From Promethearchaeota archaeon (GTDB taxonomy: Archaea > Asgardarchaeota > Lokiarchaeia > Sigyniarchaeales > SOKP01), in NCBI GenBank assembly GCA_019057865.1, contig JAHLWP010000031.1:1-54186 (forward strand): a DNA stretch of 54,186 bases, written 5' to 3'. This document shows positions 44,518 to 53,740 of this stretch, piece after piece (the stretch's first letter is position 1; every line of letters begins with the position of its first letter). A model generated the notes under the pieces. That model had not been told where the DNA came from. It was given only the letters and a program-made list of their open reading frames with translations, and searched no databases. Position numbers and translations under genes: made by a program.

Positions 44518-45450
44518 TTAAACCATTTCTGGGTACAATTTAGCAAAATAGTTTGAAACATGACTTGAAGCAAATATACCCGCTTCTGTAATTAAACCAT
44601 CTATATACCTTCTACTTACAGTTTCGAATGCTGGATTTAAAATTTCAATTCCTTCTGGAGGGTTTTCCCATATTTCTTCTGGGTTTCTCATTTCAATAGT
44701 TTCTAAAATCCCAAGATTGGTTTCTGGATTGTATTTTAATAAAGGAGACGCAACATAAAAAGGCACATGTTCTTCATGAGCTACTAATGCTAGTAATCTT
44801 GAACCAATTTTATTAATAATAGTTCCCTCAGAAGTTATACTGTCTGCGCCAATTAAAATTAAATCAACCTGATAATGTCTTACAGCCCATCTCATTGCGC
44901 TATCAACAACATGAATAACTTCTACGCCTGCTTTTAATAATTTTTTTGCCGTTTTCCGACCTTGCAATCGAGGCTGTGTTTCTGTATTAATTACTTTAAA
45001 ATCTTTCCCTTGTTTTTTAGCTTCTAAAAGAATAGCGGTGACTAGACTGGAATGGCAATGTGTCATTACGATAAATTTTTTACCTGCAGCAGGAAAACGT
45101 CTAGCACCTATTTCAGCAATTCTTTTCTTTGATTTTTGAAGCATATCATAATATTGATTCTTATACTTTTCAATGATATCAGAAATGTATTCAGCAATGC
45201 AGGTTTCTTTTTCTTGTTCTAATTTATTCATAATAAATTTTAGGCCATTTTTCATAGCAGGTTCTGTTGGTCTTGTATTAATTAAAATATCTTTTGCATT
45301 GTAAAGATTCTCAAAGCATTTCTCAATATTCTCAGATTTTAATCTTTTAGCGTAATCACTTAAAAAATCAATAGCACTAGTGGCAACATTACTGGCTCCC
45401 TGAATCTCTAATGATTTTATTCTTTCAGCATCTTTTAATAATTGATCCAT
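44518..45450 (-). CDS. Ribose-1,5-bisphosphate isomerase
   Basis: A 310-residue member of the eIF2B-alpha/MtnA superfamily. It turns ribose 1,5-bisphosphate, made from AMP, into ribulose 1,5-bisphosphate, the RuBisCO substrate. Family blocks: IQGASNVATSAIDFL near the start, FIVMTHCHSSLVTAIL (with the catalytic-type Cys), NTETQPRLQGRKTA, LILIGADSITSEGTIINKIGSRLLAL with the conserved Asp, and FYVASPLLKYNP. The wording favours the archaeal R15P isomerase over MtnA or eIF2B. Start ATG at 45450 follows GTGAT. Tail-to-tail placement with RuBisCO supports the pathway. Confidence 0.93.
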   Translation of the reverse strand: MDQLLKDAERIKSLEIQGASNVATSAIDFLSDYAKRLKSENIEKCFENLYNAKDILINTRPTEPAMKNGLKFIMNKLEQEKETCIAEYISDIIEKYKNQYYDMLQKSKKRIAEIGARRFPAAGKKFIVMTHCHSSLVTAILLEAKKQGKDFKVINTETQPRLQGRKTAKKLLKAGVEVIHVVDSAMRWAVRHYQVDLILIGADSITSEGTIINKIGSRLLALVAHEEHVPFYVASPLLKYNPETNLGILETIEMRNPEEIWENPPEGIEILNPAFETVSRRYIDGLITEAGIFASSHVSNYFAKLYPEMV

Positions 45451-45539
45451 AAATAATCACTTCTATTTGCATTCTTTTAAAGAATAAAAATTCTAATATA
45501 TAAAATTTGATATTATTATATACTTTATTTTTGGTTGTT

Positions 45540-45713
45540 TTATTCTTCTTCTTGATCTAGTTTGAAGTCTTCTGAATCAACTTCAATGTAAAAGCGACCT
45601 GTATAGCCACAATTGGTGCATTCAAAGAAGTCAGCACCCAACCAACCCGAAACATTAACCGCACTTTTTAATTTTGGTTTTTTACAATTCGGACAGATTC
45701 TAATATTTACCAT
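45540..45713 (-). CDS. Small zinc-ribbon protein
   Basis: A 57-residue protein from ATG 45713 (TTG at 45725 adds four residues). CPNC and CTNC, 26 residues apart, form a zinc ribbon: VNIRICPNCKKPKL and FFECTNCGYTGRFYIE. An acidic tail follows. Similar ribbons are common in archaea, where they often act with nucleic acid or as small redox-metal proteins. The gene is 89 bases upstream of the R15P isomerase gene on the same strand. Confidence 0.75.
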   Translation of the reverse strand: MVNIRICPNCKKPKLKSAVNVSGWLGADFFECTNCGYTGRFYIEVDSEDFKLDQEEE

Positions 45714-45930
45714 TTTGCCACTCAATTGAATTTTAATTAAAACCGTTTATATAATTTGAAAATTACTTAAAAAATATATTCTGAATTTGATTAAACCATA
45801 TAATTATATTTAATAATGATAAATTAAATTTAATCTCCCTTACTACTAATAATATTATAATCCCTTTATTTATAAAAATAAAAGATTCAATAAAGAAATA
45901 TTATATAATTCTAATATATCATATCAATTT

Positions 45931-47757
45931 ATGAAGGAATTAGAACTACAGCGAAAAAGTTTACCAAACGAACCGGGTGTTTATCTATTTATCGATAACA
46001 GAGGGACAATTATCTATATCGGTAAAGCATTGAATCTAAGAAAAAGAGTAAATCAATATTTCTTAAAGACAAGTTATAGTGATCCTTACTATGAAGAAAA
46101 GATAAATGAACTCGTTAAAAACATTCATTCCATTGATTATATTGTAACCCAAAACGAGAAAGAAGCTTTAATTTTAGAAAATATTCAAATAAAGAAGTAT
46201 AAACCCCGCTTCAATGTAATAATGAGGGATTCCAAAACTTATCCTTGGGTTGCAATTTTCTACTCTGAAGCTTACCCTAGAATCCGTGTACTTAGAAATC
46301 CTGAAAAATTTGGAAAAAAAAACCTCTACCTAGGTCCCTATACAGATAAAAAGGAGATTATAAGAATATTAAGAGATTTAAGAAAGATTTTTCCCTATTG
46401 TTCATGTAAAAAACCTGTTAGAAATAGATCTAGACCATGTTTATATTACCAATTAAAATTATGTCCTGGGCCTTGTTTCACATCTATTACTAAAAATGAA
46501 TATCTAGAGAATATTAAAAAAATTGAATTGTTTTTAAAAGGAGAAACAAGTGAACTACAGAGACAACTTAAAGAAAAAATGAATAATGCTGCTAATGAGC
46601 AGAATTTTGAGCAGGCAGTGTTATGGAGAGATAAATTAGAGGATATAGCACATGCTACTGATAAACAATACGTACTATTCGATCAAGTAGCAAATAAAGA
46701 TGTTATTGGGTATTTTATAAAGAACAATTATATGTCAATGGTTATTATCCACATTCGAGAGGGGAGAATTACAAAGAAAAGTTCTTTTACCTTTGATTTA
46801 AGAGAAAAATTAATTCATAAAGATTACACTTTTTCTTCTATTTTAGAGCAGTATTACCAAGATTTTAAAACGCAGCTTCCTGATTCTATCGTTATTCCTG
46901 AATTAAATAAAAGATTTGAATTATTAATAAGATTCTTAAGGGATATTAAAGAAATCATACAAATAAGAACTCCTACAGATGATTATGAAATTAGTTTGCT
47001 TCGAATTGCCAATAAAAACGCTATAGTAATGGTTGAACAGCAAATACAAATGGAAGATATAAAAATGAATGAACAAGAATATAGAGTAAAAGTTTTAAAG
47101 GAAACTAAACAGATCCTAAATCTTTCAAAGAAACCTAAGATTATGGAAGGTTTTGATATTTCAAATATCGAAGGTAAAGATGCAACAGGCTCAATGGTTT
47201 ATTTCTTAGATGCTAAACCTTATAATAAAAATTATCGACATTATAAAATTAGATCAAAATCAACTCCGGATGATGTAGCAATGATGAAAGAAGTTATTAA
47301 AAGAAGATATACAATGCTTTTAGAAAAAAATTTAGAATTGCCAGACTTAATATTAGTCGATGGTGGAAAAGGTCAATTAAATGCCGGGATTTCTATTTTA
47401 AATGAATTGAGTCTTGACATCCCAATTATTGGATTAGCTAAAAAGTTTGAAGAAATCTACGTTCCTGGAGAGAAAGAACCGATTGTTCTTCCAGAAGATT
47501 CCTTAACTTTAAAATTATTTCAAAGAGTACGAGATGAGGCTCATAGGTTTGCCGTAAGATTACATAAGAAACAAAGAGAAAAGCGTATAGTTGGTTCAGT
47601 TTTAGACAATATTAAAGGTATAGGACCCGCAACTAGGAACAAATTGCTTAAACATTTTGGGAGTGTAGAAAAGATAAAAATTGCTTCTAAAGAGGAACTT
47701 TCTAAATTAGTAGGTAAAAAATTAGCTGAAAATATTAAAAATAAGTTTAACAAGTAA
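45931..47757 (+). CDS. uvrC: UvrC excinuclease subunit
   Basis: A full-length 608-residue UvrC, the nuclease that cuts both sides of a DNA lesion with UvrA and UvrB. The GIY-YIG domain is at the start (PNEPGVYLFIDNRGTIIYIGKALNLRKRV). The four-Cys Fe-S ligands lie in YCSCKKPVRNRSRPC... LCPGPC; the UVR motif is in NEQNFEQAVLWRDKLEDI. The RNase H-like nuclease half has MEGFDISNIEGKDATGSMV and LILVDGGKGQLNA, with the catalytic Asp residues. A C-terminal HhH motif, LDNIKGIGPATRNKLLKHFGS, ends it. UvrABC is bacterial in origin, so this was acquired by transfer at some time; codon use looks like the surroundings. uvrA and uvrB are not in the window. Confidence 0.97.
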   Translation: MKELELQRKSLPNEPGVYLFIDNRGTIIYIGKALNLRKRVNQYFLKTSYSDPYYEEKINELVKNIHSIDYIVTQNEKEALILENIQIKKYKPRFNVIMRDSKTYPWVAIFYSEAYPRIRVLRNPEKFGKKNLYLGPYTDKKEIIRILRDLRKIFPYCSCKKPVRNRSRPCLYYQLKLCPGPCFTSITKNEYLENIKKIELFLKGETSELQRQLKEKMNNAANEQNFEQAVLWRDKLEDIAHATDKQYVLFDQVANKDVIGYFIKNNYMSMVIIHIREGRITKKSSFTFDLREKLIHKDYTFSSILEQYYQDFKTQLPDSIVIPELNKRFELLIRFLRDIKEIIQIRTPTDDYEISLLRIANKNAIVMVEQQIQMEDIKMNEQEYRVKVLKETKQILNLSKKPKIMEGFDISNIEGKDATGSMVYFLDAKPYNKNYRHYKIRSKSTPDDVAMMKEVIKRRYTMLLEKNLELPDLILVDGGKGQLNAGISILNELSLDIPIIGLAKKFEEIYVPGEKEPIVLPEDSLTLKLFQRVRDEAHRFAVRLHKKQREKRIVGSVLDNIKGIGPATRNKLLKHFGSVEKIKIASKEELSKLVGKKLAENIKNKFNK

Positions 47758-47773
47758 ATTAGGATAAGAGAAT

Positions 47774-49213
47774 TTATGATTTTGAAATAACTAATTTTAC
47801 AAGTTCTGCTGTTGTCTGACAATAAATTCTCGCTAATGATTTCCTTTTAGCCTCACTTATAATGCGAATAATAGGTTCTGTATTGGAAGGATGAATCAAA
47901 ACGAACCATTCTTTATCTTTACCAAATCTAAGGTCCCAGCCAACTTGAGAAACGTTTTCTCCTTCATTAATCAGTTCTTTTTTAGTCTGATTTATAATAA
48001 ACTCTATATTATATTTTAAAACATCTATTTTTTCTCTATAAGCATAATATTTTGGTAGCAAAGCAACTAAATTAGAGATCTTTTTTTTATTAGATGTTAA
48101 AATTTCTATAATTTTAGCTGCTGCAAAAATCCCGTCTCTAGTATTATTAAAATGAGGGAACATTACACCACCACAAGACCCTTCTCCTCCAAAAATTACG
48201 CAATTTTCATTATTTAACTTACATTCTTGTAACAGAGAATTCATTTCCTCGGATAAAAATCTTTCTCCTATGGGTGTTCGAATAATATGAGCATTATATT
48301 TTTCAGCAAGAACTTCAAACATTAAAGATGACGCTAAATTTGTTACAAAAATTATTTTATCATATTTACCAGTACATTTTTTAAGGTAATTTTCAGTAAT
48401 AAGCGCTAAACCAATATCTTCAGGATAGCATACCCCATTATCTCCAATAATTGCTAATCTATCAGCATCACTATCATGAGCAAATCCTACATCATATTTA
48501 CCTTGCCAAACTTCCATTATTAAATCTTTTAAATTCTTTTCTATAGGTTCTATTTCTCGAGGAAATTTGGAGTTAATCAATAAATTATTATTTATTACTT
48601 TAACTTTACATCCCAATTTTTCAAGGATATGAGGAGTAGCCAATTTTCCTGCTCCCGCTCCAGTATCAATTACCACAGTTAGATCATTTTGATTTTTTAT
48701 TTGCGTTAAGTTAATATTTTTAAATAAGGTGTTGATATAATCGGGTATTGGATTTAATTTTACTATTTTTCTACTTAAATAAGATTTTTTAAAGGGATAA
48801 GAATCTAAATTAATTTTAGTTAAGTTATTAGAAATTTGAGTTAGATCCGAGTTGTTTAAGAATGTTCTTTTTGAGAGAAGTTTTATACCATTCCATTCTT
48901 GAGGATTATGAGATCCAGTTATGATAATCCCTGTTGGTATATCTAAATTATTTTTAGCATGGATAATAATTGGGGTTGGACAGACCCCAACATTTGTAAT
49001 TTTAAAACCAGTTGCGATTAAACCCTCAATAATTGCTTTTTCAATTATTTCTCCGCTTGGTCTAGTATCTTTCCCTATTATTACTCTTTTATCCTTATTA
49101 TTAAACCATAGCCCAAAAGAAATAGCTATTTTTTTTATAATCTTGTAATTTAAGTTTTTCCCTACAATTCCTCTAATTCCACTAAAAGTAAAAATTAGAT
49201 TATTTGTTTTCAT
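47774..49213 (-). CDS. glmM: Phosphohexomutase (GlmM/phosphomannomutase family)
   Basis: A 479-residue alpha-D-phosphohexomutase. The start shows FSGIRGIVGKNLNY; the catalytic phosphoserine is in IITGSHNPQEWNG; the magnesium loop is HDSDADRLAI; the sugar-recognition loop is FGGEGSCGGVMFPHF; the phosphate-binding loop is IHPSNTEPIIRI. It isomerises glucosamine-, glucose- or mannose-6-phosphate to the 1-phosphate for nucleotide sugars and glycan synthesis; the exact sugar is undecided. ATG at 49213. The ROK kinase gene, 21 bases upstream in the same direction, makes the likely operon: hexose to hexose-6-phosphate to hexose-1-phosphate. Confidence 0.92.
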   Translation of the reverse strand: MKTNNLIFTFSGIRGIVGKNLNYKIIKKIAISFGLWFNNKDKRVIIGKDTRPSGEIIEKAIIEGLIATGFKITNVGVCPTPIIIHAKNNLDIPTGIIITGSHNPQEWNGIKLLSKRTFLNNSDLTQISNNLTKINLDSYPFKKSYLSRKIVKLNPIPDYINTLFKNINLTQIKNQNDLTVVIDTGAGAGKLATPHILEKLGCKVKVINNNLLINSKFPREIEPIEKNLKDLIMEVWQGKYDVGFAHDSDADRLAIIGDNGVCYPEDIGLALITENYLKKCTGKYDKIIFVTNLASSLMFEVLAEKYNAHIIRTPIGERFLSEEMNSLLQECKLNNENCVIFGGEGSCGGVMFPHFNNTRDGIFAAAKIIEILTSNKKKISNLVALLPKYYAYREKIDVLKYNIEFIINQTKKELINEGENVSQVGWDLRFGKDKEWFVLIHPSNTEPIIRIISEAKRKSLARIYCQTTAELVKLVISKS

Positions 49214-49234
49214 ATTTATAAAAAGGATATAGCT

Positions 49235-50239
49235 TTAAGGAATAATTTTATTCCCTTCCAGTTTGTATTTAACAAAAGCGAGAGCTCCCCTTAAACCAAT
49301 TTCATCTATATATTTAGTTACTTTAATTTCAGGAGGATGATTTATTGTGAATTGAATTGGACTTGTTTTATATTGGGTTCTTATAGGAGATAAGATCATA
49401 TCATGATCTTTCATCATTGCTCCACCAAAATATATCGAGGAGCAATCATAGAAATTATTAACTAGACCAATACCAACTATAGTATAAAATATACAATTAT
49501 CGACAATACTTTTAGAGAATTTATCTCCTCCTCTTGCTGCTTGAAAGATTTCTTTTGCTGTAATTTTAGCTTTATCATTATCCACTAGATGCATTAAGAT
49601 TTTAGCCTCTAAATTACTTGTCTCAAGTGCCTCTAAAGCTCTATTTCTAACTCCAGTACCCGAACTATAAACCTCCCAACACCCATGTGCACCACAATTA
49701 CATTGATGAATACTTCGAGGTTCAACAATACTATGCCCAACTTCTGCCGCATTTCCTTCCTTTCCAAGTAATAAACGTCCGTTGCAAATTGCACCCCCTC
49801 CTATTCCTGTTGACATAGTTATATAGATTAAATTATTTTTTTCCTCTTCATCTGCTTCAAAATAGTAAACCCCTAAAATTGAAGCATTACAATCATTAAT
49901 TAAAAATATTGGACAATTAGAATATACTTGTCCTATAGGCTCTTGTAAAGGAATTGTTTTAAAGCCCAAATTTGCGTTATTAAAAACTAATCCTTTTTCT
50001 ACATCTAAGGGTCCTGCAGAAGCTAAGCCAATTCCTATTAATTGATCTCTACTTATATTATTTTCAGATAGTAATTCCGAAATTAGCATTATCACAGATT
50101 TGCTAATTGAATATTCATTTTCTTTTAAGGTTTTAGAAATTTTGGTTTTAATATTTTCTTCTTCTAAATCTGGTGTACAAATTCCAACTCGAATCCATGT
50201 TCCTCCAATATCCACTCCAATAATATATTTCTCATCCAT
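49235..50239 (-). CDS. ROK-family sugar kinase
   Basis: A 334-residue ROK kinase (glucokinase type). It has the phosphate loop VDIGGTWIRVGI (residues 7-18), GIGLASAGPLD, the catalytic Asp in INDCNASILG, ISMSTGIGGG-like TMSTGIGGGAICNG and EVGHSIVEP. The zinc-binding cluster is CNCGAHGCWE. No N-terminal helix-turn-helix is present, so it is an enzyme and not a ROK repressor. The frame opens at GTG 50248, but ATG at 50239 has GTGAT just upstream. Its gene precedes the phosphohexomutase by 21 bases, so it likely supplies the 6-phosphate substrate. Glucose, mannose or N-acetylglucosamine are all possible. Confidence 0.92.
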   Translation of the reverse strand: MDEKYIIGVDIGGTWIRVGICTPDLEEENIKTKISKTLKENEYSISKSVIMLISELLSENNISRDQLIGIGLASAGPLDVEKGLVFNNANLGFKTIPLQEPIGQVYSNCPIFLINDCNASILGVYYFEADEEEKNNLIYITMSTGIGGGAICNGRLLLGKEGNAAEVGHSIVEPRSIHQCNCGAHGCWEVYSSGTGVRNRALEALETSNLEAKILMHLVDNDKAKITAKEIFQAARGGDKFSKSIVDNCIFYTIVGIGLVNNFYDCSSIYFGGAMMKDHDMILSPIRTQYKTSPIQFTINHPPEIKVTKYIDEIGLRGALAFVKYKLEGNKIIP

Positions 50240-50317
50240 TTTTATCACAATATTAAATCTTTAGATAATTAGTTTAATATAAAATAAAATAATAATTTAA
50301 TTCAATTTAATCAATAT

Positions 50318-51112
50318 CTAATAATACTTTATTTTAATTTTATCATTTTGTATTATCTCATTGAATATCTTTATTATTTCTCTTTTTCTCTCATCATCTA
50401 TTGCAAAAACAAAATATTCTGCTGGAATTCTTGCAGTAGAATAGATTTGTACTAAATCTGGTTTAATTCTTTTGATTGCATAGGCTAATTTCTTAATATT
50501 CTCTACATTATTGTTTGATATAAATTCTTCTCTATATGAATTATAAAATAAACATTGAATTGCTAGTTTATGTTCATTTGGTATTTCTTTTTTCAATTTT
50601 ACAATAGAATCTATGATTGCTTCAATTTTAGGTGTTTCAGGATGGGGGCGATTACTTAGTGCGAAATCCACTTTAGTTGCAACATCTAACTTAGCTAAAA
50701 CTAATTCGAATTGCTTTACTCTTTCCCGAATCTCATTAAAAATCAAGGTACTAGAATTAGTAAATAACGTTAATTTAGGTTTTTCATATGTCCAATTTAA
50801 TTCCTCTCTCACTTCTAAAGCTATTTTTAAGAAATCCAATATGTTTTCATTCAGAGTCGGTTCACCATTGTAACCAAATGAAATATGCTCTAAATTAGGG
50901 AAAAATTTTAAAATATTTTTAAGTTCTTTTCTAAATTCATGAGAAGGAGGTGCTGAAAACCTATATTCTGGTGATACTATCTTGTCAGTTATTCCAATCT
51001 CGCAATATACACAATTGAATGTACAAATCTTATGTTTTTGTAATATATCCACGCCTAAAGAAAGCCCTAAACGTCTTGACTGAAAAGGTCCATAGGTGTA
51101 TCTTCGTGTCAT
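50318..51112 (-). CDS. Radical SAM protein (COG0731-like)
   Basis: A 264-residue radical SAM enzyme. The cluster motif is ICTFNCVYCE (C-x3-C-x2-C, near residue 30), preceded by the characteristic opening YGPFQSRRLGLSLGVDIL. HISFGYNGEPTLNENI is the GGEPT-like SAM contact. There is no extra ferredoxin-like cluster or SPASM domain. The group is related to the TYW1 catalytic domain, but the substrate of the short archaeal and bacterial versions is unknown. ATG at 51112. The gene stands alone between the ROK kinase and the large GIY-YIG-like protein, all on the minus strand. Confidence 0.9.
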   Translation of the reverse strand: MTRRYTYGPFQSRRLGLSLGVDILQKHKICTFNCVYCEIGITDKIVSPEYRFSAPPSHEFRKELKNILKFFPNLEHISFGYNGEPTLNENILDFLKIALEVREELNWTYEKPKLTLFTNSSTLIFNEIRERVKQFELVLAKLDVATKVDFALSNRPHPETPKIEAIIDSIVKLKKEIPNEHKLAIQCLFYNSYREEFISNNNVENIKKLAYAIKRIKPDLVQIYSTARIPAEYFVFAIDDERKREIIKIFNEIIQNDKIKIKYY

Positions 51113-51194
51113 AATTTTTTTTCTTAAAATTAATATATAAGAGTATGATATTTATTAAAATTAAATAATAAAAAAATTATTTATTATTGATCTC

Positions 51195-53678
51195 CTAAAA
51201 ATCTTGCGTATATGCAAGTTCGAAATCTTCCAAAGTTGAAACCTGGGAATGTCTTTCTAAAAGTAAGTAAACCATTTCAGTATTTAAACCAAAAAATAAA
51301 CGCTTAGATATGTTATTATGGTGAATTGAACTACTTTTACTATAACCAATCGTTAAATATGTTTCTACTGGATCTGCTCCGCGCTTAAATGCATTAATGA
51401 GGAAAGGTATCTTTACTTCTTTAAACGCATTTTCCCAAGAAGAATAATGTTTCTCAACTTCTTCTCGAAAATTAAAGATTGCATTCCCTCTAGAATTAAG
51501 TTCTTGTTGTGCTTTATCAACATTGATAAATTTGAAGATTAACTTATTTAGGATGCTAATTGGAAGCTCTTCAACTATTTTTTCTTTTTTGGATAAAACT
51601 TTTTCTTCAAAATCATTATATGTTTTGATTGATCCATTATTTCTTAAAAATTGGCGTATTTGTTCTGATCTCATACCAAAAAATAACGTTTGACTAATTC
51701 TATTATGATCATGAGCATAAAATTTACTCCAACCATAATTCGAATAAATTTCCTCAAAAGATTGTTCACCCCTGAAATCTTGGATTATAAAAGGCACAAC
51801 ACTATTTTTTCGAGCTTCCTTCCAACTTGGATATCCTAATTGATTATGTATTTGTCTTATAAATCCATACCTATAATAAGAAGTTTCATATTCTTGCAAA
51901 TACTCTTGAATTCTTGAATCTTTAATTGCTTTATTCAATATAGCATAATCTATTAATAATTTTTTTAAAAGGTTTACTGGAATCCGTAATTTTGCTTTTC
52001 CTTCCCAACCATCTAGTTGATTAATAACCGGTAAATTCATTAAGTTTTCTTTGGCAACAATCTTTTTAAGTTCTAAATAAGACTTACCCTCAAACATAGT
52101 TTCAATATAATCAAGTGTAAACCTATCATATGCATCATTTATTTCATGCAATTCAAATTGGGCTTTTAAAAGCATATAAAACATTGGTTTTAAAAATTTT
52201 ATTTGAGCTTCTTCAAAAGATCCCCAATATTCACGGATTCTCCTCCTAATAGTATTTACACTGCATCTAATCCCATGAGCATTAATTATCTTATGGATTT
52301 CAGTCTCCATATAACCCAGTGCGATATAATAAGCGATTGATATCATTGGTAAATCAATTTTATCTCTCCCTCCGTCTCCTCCATGTCTTATATTTAACCC
52401 AGAATTAATTAAATCATGTTTTTCAATGTATTCAACCTCACCAGATCTTAATGAATTAGCCGAAAAGTGGATTTCTACAGTAGTCCTTTTAAATCTAGAT
52501 TCTAATAAACCAAAAATTAATCTCCAGTTATATTTCCCATCTATTGTCTTTAGTCTCTCAAAACCAACTTGATTTAAGAAATCATATATTAATCTATGAA
52601 GCTTACCTCCTTTACCCTTCTTAAAAACAGCTTTGAAAACATATTTACTCCACCTACTGCTCAAAGAACTTGTAGTATAGCCCGCTATAGTTTCTCGTTT
52701 GATATCTCCAGGTGTTATCTCAGATATTTCATATAATAAACCGTACCAGAGGTATTTTTTTCTATTTCTAACGATTTCCTCGAACTGTTTAGGATCTTTG
52801 AAATCTTTTCTTTTAATGATAATATCTTCATCAAATAGCAACTGTTTAGACTTAAATCCTAACATCTTACGAGATTCTAAAACCTCTTCACGATAAAATT
52901 CTGAAATAATTTTAGCATATCCTTCAAGATTTATTCTCCTGTCCTTCTTTAGAATTTGATTAGTTTCTACTATAGTTTCTTTAGTCCGATAATCTGATCC
53001 TTTCAAGATCAAAAGCCATTGTCCAAATTCATCAAGTGTTTTTAATTTTTGTTTAAAGATTTCATACTTTTTAGATAGATGATTAAGAAATTTACTTTTT
53101 ATTTCTCTAATAAGCCACGGATTCCACCAATGCTGTTCTTGAAAATAAGCTTTGAATCCACTTAAATTGTAATATAACTGTAGGTGAATAGGATATTTAT
53201 TTAGAAATTTATTTATAATGAAGTCTAATTTTTCTCTTTCCTTTTCGGTTAATTTTGCATTCTTATACTTTCTTAATAATTCTTCAAATTCTTCATATTT
53301 AGAGAAATCTTGAAGTATCTCTTTCAATATTTTTTTAAGCTCAGTATTGATTTCCGCTTCTCTTGATTCTTCAATCCACTTTTTGAGTTTTTTCTTCCAT
53401 TCTTTCTCTTCTCCTTCTTTCTCTTCCACTTCTTTGGTCTTTAAATCTTGTTCTTCTAACCATTGTTTAAATCCTTTGGTTTCTATTTTAGCATAAATAG
53501 GATTTCTTCCAGTCTCTTGGTGATATAATCGCTTGAGCTTTTCATATTCATCTTCTTCTAATTCTTCACCCTCAGATTCCTTAAAAGATTCCTTGATGCT
53601 TTCCTGGGGGGAAACACTTTTTACATTATCCTCTAAATCTGAATCACTCTCTTCTAATACTTCTTCTTCTGCTTCCAA
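51195..53678 (-). CDS. Large GIY-YIG-like protein with C-terminal helical repeats
   Basis: The intact frame encodes 827 residues from a TTG at 53678, but is probably the C-terminal part of a longer gene (see 53741-54186). An acidic/basic low-complexity segment fills the first 160 residues. A GIY-YIG-like domain follows at about 310-440: WYGLLYEI, ETIAGYTTSSLSSRW, KLHRLIYDFLNQVGFE, catalytic-type Glu in GEVEYIEKHDLINSGLNI and RHGGDGG. Next is an HTH-like stretch (YIALGYMETEIHKIINAHGIRCSVNTIRRRIREYWG). The last 200 residues contain at least two repeats of about 95 residues (YGWSKFYAHDHNRISQTLFFGM and IGYSKSSSIHHNNISKRLFFGL). It resembles a free-standing homing-type nuclease or an Asgard-specific DNA-binding family. 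Function unknown. Confidence 0.65.
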   Translation of the reverse strand: MEAEEEVLEESDSDLEDNVKSVSPQESIKESFKESEGEELEEDEYEKLKRLYHQETGRNPIYAKIETKGFKQWLEEQDLKTKEVEEKEGEEKEWKKKLKKWIEESREAEINTELKKILKEILQDFSKYEEFEELLRKYKNAKLTEKEREKLDFIINKFLNKYPIHLQLYYNLSGFKAYFQEQHWWNPWLIREIKSKFLNHLSKKYEIFKQKLKTLDEFGQWLLILKGSDYRTKETIVETNQILKKDRRINLEGYAKIISEFYREEVLESRKMLGFKSKQLLFDEDIIIKRKDFKDPKQFEEIVRNRKKYLWYGLLYEISEITPGDIKRETIAGYTTSSLSSRWSKYVFKAVFKKGKGGKLHRLIYDFLNQVGFERLKTIDGKYNWRLIFGLLESRFKRTTVEIHFSANSLRSGEVEYIEKHDLINSGLNIRHGGDGGRDKIDLPMISIAYYIALGYMETEIHKIINAHGIRCSVNTIRRRIREYWGSFEEAQIKFLKPMFYMLLKAQFELHEINDAYDRFTLDYIETMFEGKSYLELKKIVAKENLMNLPVINQLDGWEGKAKLRIPVNLLKKLLIDYAILNKAIKDSRIQEYLQEYETSYYRYGFIRQIHNQLGYPSWKEARKNSVVPFIIQDFRGEQSFEEIYSNYGWSKFYAHDHNRISQTLFFGMRSEQIRQFLRNNGSIKTYNDFEEKVLSKKEKIVEELPISILNKLIFKFINVDKAQQELNSRGNAIFNFREEVEKHYSSWENAFKEVKIPFLINAFKRGADPVETYLTIGYSKSSSIHHNNISKRLFFGLNTEMVYLLLERHSQVSTLEDFELAYTQDF

Positions 53679-53740
53679 ATTAACTTCTATGGGTCTCTCA
53701 TCATAATGAGTAATAGTCTGCTCAACTTTTTTTTTTTTTT

